Notes: generated by a model from the sequence alone, not told the origin. 64,000 bases of DNA from Lysobacter_K koreensis (GCF_042677045.1 NZ_JBHTIH010000002.1:682001-746000), one strand, 5' to 3'. Numbered from the stretch's first letter, positions 53,347 to 62,215 are shown. Made by a program: numbers and translations.

Positions 53347-54195
53347 ATGGATGCCGTATCCCTGCCCGAGCCCAGTGCAGGCGCCGTGTTGCGCCGCTGG
53401 CTGCAACCCTACCGGCGGCTGTTCGTGCTGACCGGCGCCGGGTGCAGCACCGGCTCGGGCATTCCCGACTACCGCGGCGCCGATGGCGCGTGGAAGCAGC
53501 GCCCGCCGGTGACCTACCAGGCGTTCGTGCAGGACCCGGCCACGCGCGCGCGTTACTGGGCGCGCAGCTTCGTCGGCTGGCCGCGGATCGCGCAGGCGCG
53601 GCCCAACCCCGCCCACCACGCGCTGGCGGCCTGGCAACGCCACGGCCGCCTCGCACAGCTGGTCACCCAGAACGTCGATGGCCTGCACCAGCGCGCGGGC
53701 AGCCAGGCCGTGATCGACCTGCACGGACGGCTCGACGCGGTGCGTTGCCTCGACTGCGGAATCCATCAGCCGCGCACCGAAGTGCAGGCGGAACTGGCCC
53801 GGCGCAATCCCGACTGGCTGGCGAAGCGCGCCGCCAGCGCCGCGCCGGCGCCCGACGGCGACGCCCACCTCGATGGCCTCGACCCGCGCCACGCCGCGAT
53901 CCCGACCTGCCCCGCCTGCGGCGGCGACCTCAAGCCCGACGTGGTGTTCTTCGGCGAGAACGTGCCGCGCGAACGCGTGGGCGCGGCGCAGGCAGCGCTG
54001 CGCGGAGCCGACGCAATGCTGGTGGTCGGATCGTCGCTGATGGTCTATTCGGGCTACCGCTTCGCGCGGATGGCGCACGAGGCGGGGCTGCCGCTCGCCG
54101 TCCTCACCCGCGGGGTGTCGCGCGCCGATGCGCTGGCCACGCTCAAGCTCGACGCCGATTGCGGTGCGACGCTCACCGAGGCGATGGCGGCCTGA
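53347..54195 (+). CDS. SIR2-family NAD-dependent protein deacylase (sirtuin)
   Basis: 282 residues. The NAD site TGAGCSTGSGIPDYRG (~30), TQNVDGLH and the catalytic His in DLHG are present. The zinc ribbon has Cys pairs CLDC and CPAC separated by ~50 residues. Cofactor residues GSSLMVYSG follow. It removes acyl groups from lysines using NAD+. The insertion between the Cys pairs is longer than in CobB, nearer the human SIRT4-like/class II bacterial group, whose preferred acyl groups differ. Promoter elements must overlap the divergent pseudouridine synthase start. Confidence 0.92.
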   Translation: MDAVSLPEPSAGAVLRRWLQPYRRLFVLTGAGCSTGSGIPDYRGADGAWKQRPPVTYQAFVQDPATRARYWARSFVGWPRIAQARPNPAHHALAAWQRHGRLAQLVTQNVDGLHQRAGSQAVIDLHGRLDAVRCLDCGIHQPRTEVQAELARRNPDWLAKRAASAAPAPDGDAHLDGLDPRHAAIPTCPACGGDLKPDVVFFGENVPRERVGAAQAALRGADAMLVVGSSLMVYSGYRFARMAHEAGLPLAVLTRGVSRADALATLKLDADCGATLTEAMAA

Positions 54196-54258
54196 CCGCC
54201 CGGTCCTCACCGGGGCCGCGCTAGGCTGGTTCGCACCCCTACCCTTCGCGGAGCTCCG

Positions 54259-54594
54259 ATGGCCATCACCCATGACTACGCCGCCGTCGAACCGGCCCGC
54301 GCCGAGATCGACGCGATGGCCGGGCCACTTGTGCTCGAGTTCGGCGCGCCCTGGTGCGGCCACTGCATCGCCGCCCAGCCGCTGCTGGGCATGGCCTTTG
54401 CCTCGCACCCGGACGTGCGCCATATCAAGGTCGAGGACGGCAGCGGGCGACCGCTCGGGCGCTCGTTCCGGGTCAAGTTGTGGCCGACCCTGGTGTTCCT
54501 ACGCGACGGCCAGGAACTCGCGCGCCTGGTGCGGCCGCACGACGCGGCGGACATCGGCGCGGCGCTGGCCCGGATCGACGCACCGTCCGGGTAA
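54259..54594 (+). CDS. Thioredoxin-family protein
   Basis: 111 residues, single thioredoxin fold: GAPWCGHCIAAQPLL (active CxxC with GH between, as in PDI-like proteins) and cis-Pro loop VKLWPTLVFLRDG. No signal peptide, so cytosolic. WCGHC rather than WCGPC suggests a more oxidising potential than TrxA. It follows the sirtuin by 63 bp on the same strand. Confidence 0.9.
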   Translation: MAITHDYAAVEPARAEIDAMAGPLVLEFGAPWCGHCIAAQPLLGMAFASHPDVRHIKVEDGSGRPLGRSFRVKLWPTLVFLRDGQELARLVRPHDAADIGAALARIDAPSG

Positions 54595-54765
54595 TCACCG
54601 GACTGACTTCTTCGCTGCGCCGAAGCGCAGCGCATGCGGCTATCCGCATCCGCCGCAAGCGAAGGCTCGGGGCCGTATCAAGCGCCGCGGCGCCACGCCA
54701 TCGGACGCCACCGTCGCCAGCCCCTAGAATGGCCGCCCGCTCCATCCCCCACTTTCAGGCATCCC

Positions 54766-55317
54766 ATGGCACTCAAGGCCACCGTCGTCAAAGTCGAGCT
54801 GCAGGTCAGCGACATGGACCGGCACTACTACGCGACGCACAACCTCACCCTCGCCCAGCACCCGTCGGAGACCGACGAGCGCCTGATGGTGCGGCTGCTG
54901 GCCTTCGCGCTGAATGCCGAAGAGCGGCTCGAGTTCGGCCGCGGCCTCAGCAACGAGGAAGAACCCGACCTGTGGCGGCGCGACTACACCGGCGAGATCG
55001 AGCAGTGGATCGACCTGGGCCAGCCCGACGAATCGCGGATCAAGAAGGCCTGCGGCCGCGCGCAGCAGGTGGTGGTGGTCAACTACGGCGGCAACGCGTC
55101 GGACATCTGGTGGAAGCGCATCGCCTCGTCGCTGACGCGGCTCAAGAACCTGACCGTGATCGACATCCCGACCGACACCGTGAGGGAGCTGGTGACGCTG
55201 ATCCAGCGCGGCATGCGCCTGACCGCGATGGTCCAGGACGGCGAGCTGCAGCTGATGAGCGACACCGCCAACGTCGTGCTGCGTCCGACCGTGCGCATGG
55301 CCCGCGCCGACGCCTGA
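54766..55317 (+). CDS. yaeQ: YaeQ family protein
   Basis: 183 residues aligning end to end with YaeQ as I remember it: MALKATVVKVELQVSDMDR, LAQHPSETDERLMVRLLAF, EEEPDLWRRDYTGEIEQWI, LGQPDESRIKKACG and IWWKRI. The fold is PD-(D/E)XK nuclease-like by published structure, but activity is unknown; in other bacteria YaeQ compensates for RfaH loss. A TAGAAT -10-like hexamer lies ~40 bp upstream. The next gene starts 4 bp after its stop, so the two form a unit. Confidence 0.92.
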   Translation: MALKATVVKVELQVSDMDRHYYATHNLTLAQHPSETDERLMVRLLAFALNAEERLEFGRGLSNEEEPDLWRRDYTGEIEQWIDLGQPDESRIKKACGRAQQVVVVNYGGNASDIWWKRIASSLTRLKNLTVIDIPTDTVRELVTLIQRGMRLTAMVQDGELQLMSDTANVVLRPTVRMARADA

Positions 55318-55321
55318 GCGC

Positions 55322-56533
55322 ATGGCGGAGACCTTCGACGCAATCGTCATCGGTGGCGGCGCCGCCGGCCTGATGTGCGCGATCGCCGCCGGCCGCCGCG
55401 GCAAGCGCGTGCTGCTGGTCGAACACGCCAACCGGGTCGGCAAGAAGATCCTGATGTCCGGCGGCGGCCGCTGCAATTTCACCAACACCGGCACCACCCC
55501 GGCCAACTACCTCTCCGGCAACCGGCATTTCTGCAAGTCGGCGCTGGCGCGCTACACGCCGTGGCACTTCATCGAGATGGTCGAGCGCCACGGCATCGCC
55601 TACCACGAGAAGGAACTGGGCCAGCTGTTCTGCGACGAGTCGTCCAAGCAGATCGTCAAGATGCTGCTCGACGAATGCGCGGCGGCCGGCGTGCGTATCG
55701 AGACCAGCTGCAGCATCGAACGCGTGCAGCCCGGCGACGGCGGCGCCGCGTTGTCGGGCAACTTCCACGTGCACACCACGCACGGCGCGTTCAGCGCACC
55801 GGCGCTGGTGGTCGCCAGCGGCGGCCTGTCGATCCCGGCGATGGGCGCCACCGGCTTCGGCTACGAGCTCGCGCGCCAGTTCGGCCACACCGTGCTGCCC
55901 ACGCGCGCCGGGCTGGTGCCGCTCACGCTCAGCGGCAAGCACCAGGAGCGCTTGGCCGACCTCAGCGGCGTCGCGTTGCCGGTCACGGCCAGCTGCAACG
56001 GCGCCAGTTTCAGCAACTTCATGCTGGTCACCCATCGCGGCATCAGCGGCCCGTCGATCCTGCAGGTGTCGTCGTACTGGCAGCCCGGCGACGAGCTGCG
56101 CATCGACCTGCTGCCCGGCCTCGATGCACTGGAGACCCTGCAAGCGCTGCAGCGCGAACGCCCGGCCGCGGAACTCAAGACCGTGCTGGGCGAACTGCTG
56201 CCCAAGCGTTTCGCGCAGCGCTTGTGCGAGGTGTGGCTGACCGGCCCGCTGTCCAACCGGCCGATCAAGCAGTTCAACGCGCCGCAGCTGCGCGAGATCG
56301 CCGAGACCTTGCAGCACTGGCCGCTGGTCGCCAGTGGCACCGAGGGCTACCGCACCGCCGAGGTCACCCTGGGCGGCGTCGACACCGACGAACTGTCGTC
56401 GACCACGATGCAGTCCAAGCGCGTGCCGGGACTGTTCTTCATCGGCGAGGTGGTCGACGTCACCGGCTGGCTCGGCGGCTACAACTTCCAGTGGGCTTGG
56501 GCCTCCGGCCACGCCGCCGGCAACGCGGTATGA
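55322..56533 (+). CDS. HI0933/BaiN-type FAD-dependent oxidoreductase
   Basis: 403 residues. FAD-binding GIGGGAAGLMCAIAAGRRG-like N-terminus (here VIGGGAAGLMCAIAAGRRG), then KKILMSGGGRCNFTNTG, the hallmark of the HI0933/YhiN/BaiN family, and C-terminal RTAEVTLGGVDTDEL and VTGWLGGYNFQWAWASGHAAG. Family members include a bile-acid reductase in Clostridium; in proteobacteria the substrate is unknown. 4 bp separate it from yaeQ, indicating a shared transcript. Confidence 0.9.
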   Translation: MAETFDAIVIGGGAAGLMCAIAAGRRGKRVLLVEHANRVGKKILMSGGGRCNFTNTGTTPANYLSGNRHFCKSALARYTPWHFIEMVERHGIAYHEKELGQLFCDESSKQIVKMLLDECAAAGVRIETSCSIERVQPGDGGAALSGNFHVHTTHGAFSAPALVVASGGLSIPAMGATGFGYELARQFGHTVLPTRAGLVPLTLSGKHQERLADLSGVALPVTASCNGASFSNFMLVTHRGISGPSILQVSSYWQPGDELRIDLLPGLDALETLQALQRERPAAELKTVLGELLPKRFAQRLCEVWLTGPLSNRPIKQFNAPQLREIAETLQHWPLVASGTEGYRTAEVTLGGVDTDELSSTTMQSKRVPGLFFIGEVVDVTGWLGGYNFQWAWASGHAAGNAV

Positions 56534-56690
56534 CCGCAGTCTTGCCCTGGTTTCGGAGCACTGTCAGCCGCATAGATACGACCAGGATATCAACGCGTCC
56601 TTGACGCCAATATTGTTTTCATTCTCAGGATGGGGCGTTTCCTTACCCAGGGTCAGCCCGCGACTCCGCCCCCTCGAATCAAGGGATACC

Positions 56691-58178
56691 ATGTCCAATC
56701 TTCCAGCAGCCAGCGCGCCCGACAGTTCCGGAATCCCCGGGCTGGATACGATCCTCGCCGGTGGTTTCACGCCGCATCGGCTGTACCTCATCGAGGGCGT
56801 GCCGGGTTCCGGTAAGACCACGCTGGCCCTGCAGTTCCTGCTCGAAGGGCTGGCCAAGAACGAAACCGTCCTGTACGTGACGCTTTCGGAGACCGAAAAC
56901 GAGTTGCGGGAAGTCGCCGCCTCGCACGGCTGGTCGCTCGATGGCGTGCATATCCACGAACTGTCCACGCCTCAGGAAAGCCTCGATCCCGATTCGCAGT
57001 ACACGATGTTCCACCCCTCCGAGGTGGAGTTGGGCGACACCACCAAGCGCATCCTCGAGCAAGTGGAGGGCCTGCGCCCGCAACGCGTGGTGTTCGACTC
57101 CCTCGCTGAGCTGCGGCTTCTCGCCGGTTCGGCCTTGCGCTACCGGCGGCAAGTCCTGGCGCTGAAGCAGTATTTTGTCGGCCGCGGATGCACCGTGCTG
57201 CTGCTGGACGACAGTGCCGTTTCCGAGCACGGGCTGCACGTGCACACGATCGTGCACGGCGTCGTGTCGCTCGACCAGCTCAACCCCGAATACGGTGGCG
57301 ACCGCCGCAGGTTGCGCATCACCAAGTTTCGGGGCCGCCGATTCAGTGAGGGCTATCACGACTACGAGATCCTCACCGGCGGGCTGCGGGTATTCCCGCG
57401 CCTGGTCGCCGCCGAATACCGCCGCCCCGGTGTGCAGGAGCGTATTTCCAGTGGCCTCAAGCCACTCGATTCGCTCCTAGGCGGAGGCCTTGACCGGGGC
57501 ACCAGCACTTTGCTGGTGGGTGCCGCAGGCACCGGCAAGTCGTCATTGGCGACGCACTTCATGATGGCCGCGGCGGAGCGCGGCGAGCGTTCGGCGATGT
57601 TCACCTTCGATGAGAGCGTTCGTTCCCTGGTCACTCGTTCCACTGGCCTGGGTTTCGATATCCATCGCCACATGGATTCAGGGCTGATCAGTCTCCAGTC
57701 GATCGACCCGGCAGAGCTGTCCCCCGGCGAGTTTTCGCACCGCATTCGCGACGCCGTGGAAGTTGACGGAGCGCGCGTGATCGTGATCGACAGCCTCAAT
57801 GGCTATCTCAACGCGATGCCCGAAGAGCGCTTCATGATCGTGCAGCTGCACGAGCTCCTGGCTTTCCTCGGGCAACTGGGCGTCGTCACGCTGCTGGTGA
57901 GCGCGCAACAGGGCCTTATCGGACAAATGGCCAACAACATCGATGTCAGTTACCTCGCCGATGGCGTCATCCTCCTGCGCTACTTCGAGGCGCGTGGCGA
58001 GGTTAGACAGGCGATTTCAGTCCTCAAGAAGCGCACAGGCGCGCACGAACGGACCATCCGCGAGCTGACCATCGGCAGCAACGGCCTGAGCATCGGAGAG
58101 CCTCTGCGCGAGTTGCGAGGCGTGCTCACCGGGGTGCCGCAGGAACGCGGCGATCCCGCGGACACGCTGCGGAAATGA
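56691..58178 (+). CDS. Two-domain KaiC-like ATPase
   Basis: 495 residues, KaiC length. Two RecA-like domains: Walker A GVPGSGKT (36-43) and GAAGTGKS (278-285). The carboxylates matching KaiC's catalytic Glu pairs read SE in domain 1 (VTLSETENEL) and DE in domain 2 (FTFDESVRSL). By alignment from memory with cyanobacterial KaiC, the phosphosite Ser is kept (Ser421) but the neighbouring Thr is Tyr (DVSYLADGVILL). It resembles the proteobacterial KaiC2-like group rather than clock KaiC. KaiA and KaiB genes are absent nearby. The ATG follows a 157-bp gap; its stop overlaps the kinase gene in ATGA. Confidence 0.88.
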   Translation: MSNLPAASAPDSSGIPGLDTILAGGFTPHRLYLIEGVPGSGKTTLALQFLLEGLAKNETVLYVTLSETENELREVAASHGWSLDGVHIHELSTPQESLDPDSQYTMFHPSEVELGDTTKRILEQVEGLRPQRVVFDSLAELRLLAGSALRYRRQVLALKQYFVGRGCTVLLLDDSAVSEHGLHVHTIVHGVVSLDQLNPEYGGDRRRLRITKFRGRRFSEGYHDYEILTGGLRVFPRLVAAEYRRPGVQERISSGLKPLDSLLGGGLDRGTSTLLVGAAGTGKSSLATHFMMAAAERGERSAMFTFDESVRSLVTRSTGLGFDIHRHMDSGLISLQSIDPAELSPGEFSHRIRDAVEVDGARVIVIDSLNGYLNAMPEERFMIVQLHELLAFLGQLGVVTLLVSAQQGLIGQMANNIDVSYLADGVILLRYFEARGEVRQAISVLKKRTGAHERTIRELTIGSNGLSIGEPLRELRGVLTGVPQERGDPADTLRK

Positions 58179-59794
58179 ACGGAGCCATCGAGAACCCTTG
58201 GCCCAGCCGCGTCCTGCTGCTGCTGGGCACGCATCGTGATGCGGCGCTGACCGCCGAGATCCTGGAAAAAAACGGCCTTTCGGCGTTCACCTGCGACAAC
58301 CCAGGGATGCTCGGCGAGCAATTGGCCTCCGGTGCGGGCGCCGTCATGGTGGCCGAAGAATGGTTGCCGCAAGGTGCGCAGGCAACACTGATGCAAGCAC
58401 TGGAACGGCAGCCGCGCTGGTCGGACCTTCCCATCATGGTGCTCACGCGCAGCGGCGCCGATTCGCAGCAGGCCGGCGACGCCCTTGCCCATCTGGGCAA
58501 CGTCACGCTAATCGAACGCCCGCTGCGGCTGGCGGCATTGGTCAGTACCGTACGGTCAGCGCTGCGGGGGCGCGAACGCCAGTACCAGATCCGCACCCAC
58601 CTTGACGACCTCGCACAGGCACGTGACGCGGTGGCCGAAACCGCGCGCCACAAGGATGAGTTCCTAGCGATGCTCGGACACGAGCTGCGCAACCCCCTGG
58701 CTCCGATTCGCAACGCGCTTCACCTGCTCGGGACCGACGGCCTGAGCCGTGACCAGAATGAAAACCTCCGGTCGATGATGAAACGCCAGGTCGATCACAT
58801 GGTCCGACTCGTGGACGACCTGGTCGAGGTGTCCCGCCTGTCGCGCGGCACCATTGACCTGCGCCGCGAGCGCGTCGACATCACTTCTGTGCTGCGCAAT
58901 GCGATAGATCTCAGCCGGCCACTGGTTGACGCAGGCAAGCACCAGCTAGTGGTCGACGTGGTCGATGAACCGCTGTTTATCGATGCCGATCCAGTGCGCA
59001 TCGCGCAGGTGTTTGGCAACCTGCTCAACAACGCGGCCAAGTACGCCGCCCCCGGTGGTTGCATTACGCTGTCGGCGCGGCGCGAGGGTGAGCAAGCCGT
59101 CGTATCGGTCCGGGACCGTGGCATCGGCATCGAGCCCGAGATGCTGCCGCACGTCTTCGAGTTGTTCACGCAGGGCCGGCGCGAGGCCCATCGCGCACAG
59201 GATGGGCTCGGCATTGGCCTGACGCTGGTCCGCAGCCTGGTCGAGATGCATGATGGCTCTGTCACCGCCTCCAGCGCTGGTTGCGGCCAGGGTTCCGAGT
59301 TCGTCGTGCGGGTTCCCCTGGCAGCCAGCGCTTCCACACCTGCGAGCGCGAGTCATCGCGTTCCGGGCGTATCGACCTCGCCACTCCCCGTCGACTCTTT
59401 GCGGGTGTTGGTAGTCGACGACAATGTCGACGCGGCGAAATCTCTTGGGATGGTGCTGGACTTGCTCGGCATAGAACACAGGGTGGAATTCAGCGGTCAA
59501 GGCGCCTTGGACATGGCGGCCACCTTCCACCCGAATGCGGTACTGCTCGACATCGGCATGCCCGGAATGGACGGGCATGAAGTCGCCCGGAGATTGCGCC
59601 TGGATCCCCGCAACGACCGCACCATGTTGGTTGCAGTCACTGGATGGAGCCAGTTGCAGGACAAGCAGCGATCGCGGGCCGCCGGTTTCAACCATCACTT
59701 AAGCAAGCCGGTCGACATCGGGGCGTTGCAAAGTCTGCTGGCGCAGATCCAGCCCGTCGCGAACAATTGCGGATCCCACCGCTCTTCCGCCTAG
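58175..59794 (+). CDS. Hybrid sensor histidine kinase with degenerate N-terminal receiver
   Basis: 539 residues. Residues 10-130 look like a receiver fold with no acceptor Asp (AVMVAEEWL at the strand-3 end). Then a coiled linker, HisKA with GHELRNPLAP (His169), HATPase with NLLNNAAKYA, DRGIGIEPE and GLGIGLTLVRS, and a C-terminal receiver with VVDDNVDA, Asp459 in LLDIGMPGMDG and Lys in LSKPVD. No membrane segment, so cytosolic. It overlaps the KaiC-like gene in ATGA. A soluble kinase coupled to a KaiC-like ATPase suggests that the ATPase state gates phosphorylation, as SasA does with KaiC, but that is inference. Confidence 0.9.
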   Translation: MNGAIENPWPSRVLLLLGTHRDAALTAEILEKNGLSAFTCDNPGMLGEQLASGAGAVMVAEEWLPQGAQATLMQALERQPRWSDLPIMVLTRSGADSQQAGDALAHLGNVTLIERPLRLAALVSTVRSALRGRERQYQIRTHLDDLAQARDAVAETARHKDEFLAMLGHELRNPLAPIRNALHLLGTDGLSRDQNENLRSMMKRQVDHMVRLVDDLVEVSRLSRGTIDLRRERVDITSVLRNAIDLSRPLVDAGKHQLVVDVVDEPLFIDADPVRIAQVFGNLLNNAAKYAAPGGCITLSARREGEQAVVSVRDRGIGIEPEMLPHVFELFTQGRREAHRAQDGLGIGLTLVRSLVEMHDGSVTASSAGCGQGSEFVVRVPLAASASTPASASHRVPGVSTSPLPVDSLRVLVVDDNVDAAKSLGMVLDLLGIEHRVEFSGQGALDMAATFHPNAVLLDIGMPGMDGHEVARRLRLDPRNDRTMLVAVTGWSQLQDKQRSRAAGFNHHLSKPVDIGALQSLLAQIQPVANNCGSHRSSA

Positions 59795-60062
59795 CGGCGG
59801 GAGTAACTACCTGATGGCCGTATCCGGACCGTCTATCACCTACGCTGGTCACGCATCGAAGCATGGGCCCACGGGTATTTGTGCGCCAACCTTCATGCGG
59901 CGCTTGTCCGCGCCGCGGTTTTCGGGCGACGCGGCCTGCGAGCCGAGTGCGCGCCCTGATGCCGGGCATTGCAAGGCCGGTAAAAAATGCGTTGCAACGC
60001 CAGACTCGGTGCGCCGGACGGGCTGCGTCGCGCTTCGATACCGGAGATCGTCCAGGAGTGCC

Positions 60063-60506
60063 ATGCCTCGCTGGATATCTCGCGCCGCGGCCGTCGTCAT
60101 CCTGGTGCTCCTTACCGCCTGCGCCGACCCCGGCCGGCCGCCCGGCGGCCGCGTGCCCGAGCTCAAGCGCATCGACCTGGTCGACGGCACCGGTGCGGTC
60201 GCGGTCGCCGGCAGCGACGTGACCGTGCACTACACCGGCTGGAACTACGACGAGAAAGCCGCGAACCAGCGTGGCGCGAAGTTCGACAGCTCGGTCGACC
60301 GCAACCAGCCGTTCACCTTCCTGCTCGGCGCCGGCCGCGTGATCCGCGGCTGGGACGAAGGCGTGGCCGGCATGCGCGTCGGCGGCAAACGCGTGCTGAT
60401 GATCCCGCCCGAGTACGGCTACGGCCGCAAAGGCGCCGGCAGCGCGATCCCGGCGAATGGGTCGCTGGTGTTCGAGGTGGAGCTGCTGGGGGTGAAGCCG
60501 CGCTAG
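60063..60506 (+). CDS. FKBP-type peptidyl-prolyl isomerase lipoprotein
   Basis: 147 residues. Signal segment with lipobox LLTAC near residue 20, then an FKBP domain: VTVHYTGWNYD, KFDSSVDRNQPFTFLLG, VIRGWDEGVAGMRVGGKR and PPEYGYGRKGAGSAIPANGSL. The aromatic pocket residues are intact, so prolyl isomerase activity is likely, in the periplasm on a membrane anchor. AGGAG 5 bp upstream fixes the start at 60063. The 268 bp between the kinase and this gene hold no recognised feature. Confidence 0.9.
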   Translation: MPRWISRAAAVVILVLLTACADPGRPPGGRVPELKRIDLVDGTGAVAVAGSDVTVHYTGWNYDEKAANQRGAKFDSSVDRNQPFTFLLGAGRVIRGWDEGVAGMRVGGKRVLMIPPEYGYGRKGAGSAIPANGSLVFEVELLGVKPR

Positions 60507-60538
60507 GCGCGGTTGGATTCACGCAGACCAGCTTTTGG

Positions 60539-61142
60539 CCCCTCCCCTTGCGCGTAGCGCAGGGGGAGGTTGGGAGGGGGTCGCTCTTGCCTTGTCGCAT
60601 TACCGACGGCCGAAAGGCACCCCTCCCCAACCCTCCCCTTCGCTATGCGAAAGGGAGGGAGCCAAAACCCAGCGCCCGCTCTTGCCCCTCCCCTTGCGCG
60701 TAGCGCAGGGGGAGGCTGGGAGGGGGTTGCTCTTGATCTTGATTCGGCGTTGCGGCCAAACCGCACCCCTCCCCAACCCTCCCCTTCGCTATGCGAAAGG
60801 GAGGGAGCCAAAACCCAGCGCTCGCTCTCGCCCCTCCCCTTGCGCGTAGCGCAGGGGGAGGCTGGGAGGGGGTTGCTCTTGCCTTGCCGCATTACCGCCG
60901 GCCGAACCGCACCCCTCCCCAACCCTCCCCTTCGCTACGCGAAAGGCAGGGAGCCAAAACCCAGCACCCGCTCTTGCCCCTCCCCTTGCGCGTAGCGCAG
61001 GGGGAGGCTGGGAGGGGGTCGCTCTTGCCTTGTCGCATTGCCGACGGTCGAACAGCACCCCTCCCCAACCCTCCCCTTCGCTGCGCGAAAGGGAGGGGGC
61101 CAAAACCCAGCACCCGCTGTTGTCCTCTCCTTGCGCGTAGCC
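60539..61142. repeat. Four tandem copies of a 146-bp palindromic repeat
   Basis: Copies start at 60539, 60685, 60831 and 60977, exactly 146 bp apart; a fifth is degenerate at 61123-61142. Each unit has two palindromes: CCCCTTGCGCGTAGCGCAGG and CCCCTTCGCTATGCGAAAGG, with GGGAGGGGGT and CACCCCTCCCCAACC between. Copies differ by isolated substitutions. The related block at 26564-26985 shares the palindromes but not the period. It fills most of a 753-bp gap; no spacers and no gene. Confidence 0.9.
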
Positions 61143-61225
61143 CGGGTAGGGCGGGTTTCAACCCGCCGTCGCCATGGCCGGTAGCGAATCGCATCGTTCG
61201 GCGGGTTGGAAACCCGCCCTACAGA
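61143..61225. repeat. Facing pair of GTAGGGCGGGTT palindromes
   Basis: GTAGGGCGGGTTTCAACCCGCC at 61146 and its reverse GGCGGGTTGGAAACCCGCC then CTAC at 61201. Same family as 36911, 52165 and 62255. It adjoins the 146-bp array and may mark the 3' end of the trhO transcript. Confidence 0.78.
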
Positions 61226-61259
61226 CGGCGTGGCTGCGTCCGAGGGTTGCGGTCACCCG

Positions 61260-61997
61260 CTATGCCGCATCCACCAACGGCTTGAGCTCCGGATCCAGCG
61301 CCACGCGCTCGTCGAACACGAAGCAGCGGCCTTCGTAGCCGTAGCCGCCGACCTGCTCGAAATACCCCAGGATCCCGCCGTCGAGCTGCAGCAGGTTATC
61401 CATGCCATCGCGGCGCAGGTGCAGCGCGGCCTTCTCGCAGCGGATGCCACCGGTGCAGAAACTGACCACGGTGGCATCGGCCAGCGCCTCGCGATGCGGC
61501 GCCAGCGCCTCGGGCAGTTCGGTGAAGTTGTCGATCGGCAGGGTCAGCGCATTGGCGAACGTGCCGTGGCCGAACTCCTCGCGGTTGCGGGTGTCGAGCA
61601 GCACCACGCGGCGGCCAGCGTCATCGACGCCCTGCGCGATCCAGCGCGCGAGGTCGGCCGGCGCCACCGCCGGCGCGCGCCCGGCCAGCGGCGAGGCGTC
61701 GTCGCGGCGGAAGCTGATGATCTCCGGCTTGACCTTGACCTTGAGCCGCGCGAACGGCTGCGCCTGGCTGTGGCTGAACTTGACGACCAGGTCGGCGAAG
61801 CGCGCGTCGGCGCGCAGTGCGTCGAGGAAGCCGTGCAGCGCGGCGGCGGGGCTGGCCAGGAACAGGTTGATGCCCTCGCCGGCCACCAGCACCGTGCCGC
61901 GCAGCCCACCAGCCTCGGCGCGTTCGCGCAGCAGCGCCGCCAACCCCTCGGGGTCAGCGACAACGGCGAAATGGTAGGCGGCGGCATTGAGGATCAT
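61260..61997 (-). CDS. trhO: tRNA uridine(34) hydroxylase TrhO (rhodanese domain)
   Basis: 245 residues, N-terminal ferredoxin-like domain (MILNAAAYHFAVVADP) and a C-terminal rhodanese domain with Cys181 in VVSFCTGGIRCEKA, the TrhO pattern. VVLLDTRNREEFGHGTF and KVKVKPEI are also conserved. TrhO hydroxylates U34 of certain tRNAs during cmo5U synthesis using prephenate-independent oxygen chemistry. An alternative ATG is 9 bp upstream (62006). The frame upstream is not coding. It lies 65 bp from the 50-residue membrane-peptide gene and may share its transcript. Confidence 0.9.
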   Translation of the reverse strand: MILNAAAYHFAVVADPEGLAALLRERAEAGGLRGTVLVAGEGINLFLASPAAALHGFLDALRADARFADLVVKFSHSQAQPFARLKVKVKPEIISFRRDDASPLAGRAPAVAPADLARWIAQGVDDAGRRVVLLDTRNREEFGHGTFANALTLPIDNFTELPEALAPHREALADATVVSFCTGGIRCEKAALHLRRDGMDNLLQLDGGILGYFEQVGGYGYEGRCFVFDERVALDPELKPLVDAA

Positions 61998-62062
61998 GGC
62001 GCGCATTTTAGCGGCGCCGGTCCGTTGGGCCGACCCGCCCGGCCCGTGCCGGAACACCTCGT

Positions 62063-62215
62063 TCAGAAAGGCGCCGGCCACCCCAGGTGCGGCGCCAGGA
62101 ACCAGTACGCCCCGAACAGCACCAGCGCCCACATCAGCAGTTTGAACGCGACCCCGGCGACCTTCAGCGCCAGGTAGATGCCGACCACGACCAGCACGAT
62201 TCCGATCCAGCTCAT
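62063..62215 (-). CDS. 50-residue membrane peptide
   Basis: A 50-residue product below usual size cut-offs. It starts MSWIGIVLVVVGIYLALKVA, has a second hydrophobic stretch (FKLLMWALVLFGAYWFL) and ends PAPF, so two short transmembrane helices are likely. AGGAG with 7-bp spacing precedes the ATG. It is upstream of trhO on the same strand. No function known; small two-helix peptides may assist membrane complexes. Confidence 0.72.
   Translation of the reverse strand: MSWIGIVLVVVGIYLALKVAGVAFKLLMWALVLFGAYWFLAPHLGWPAPF

Noticed and set aside
60539..61142. CRISPR or satellite-phage array for the 146-bp repeats
   Set aside because: Head-to-tail repeats without spacers; palindromes within units identify an extragenic repeat.
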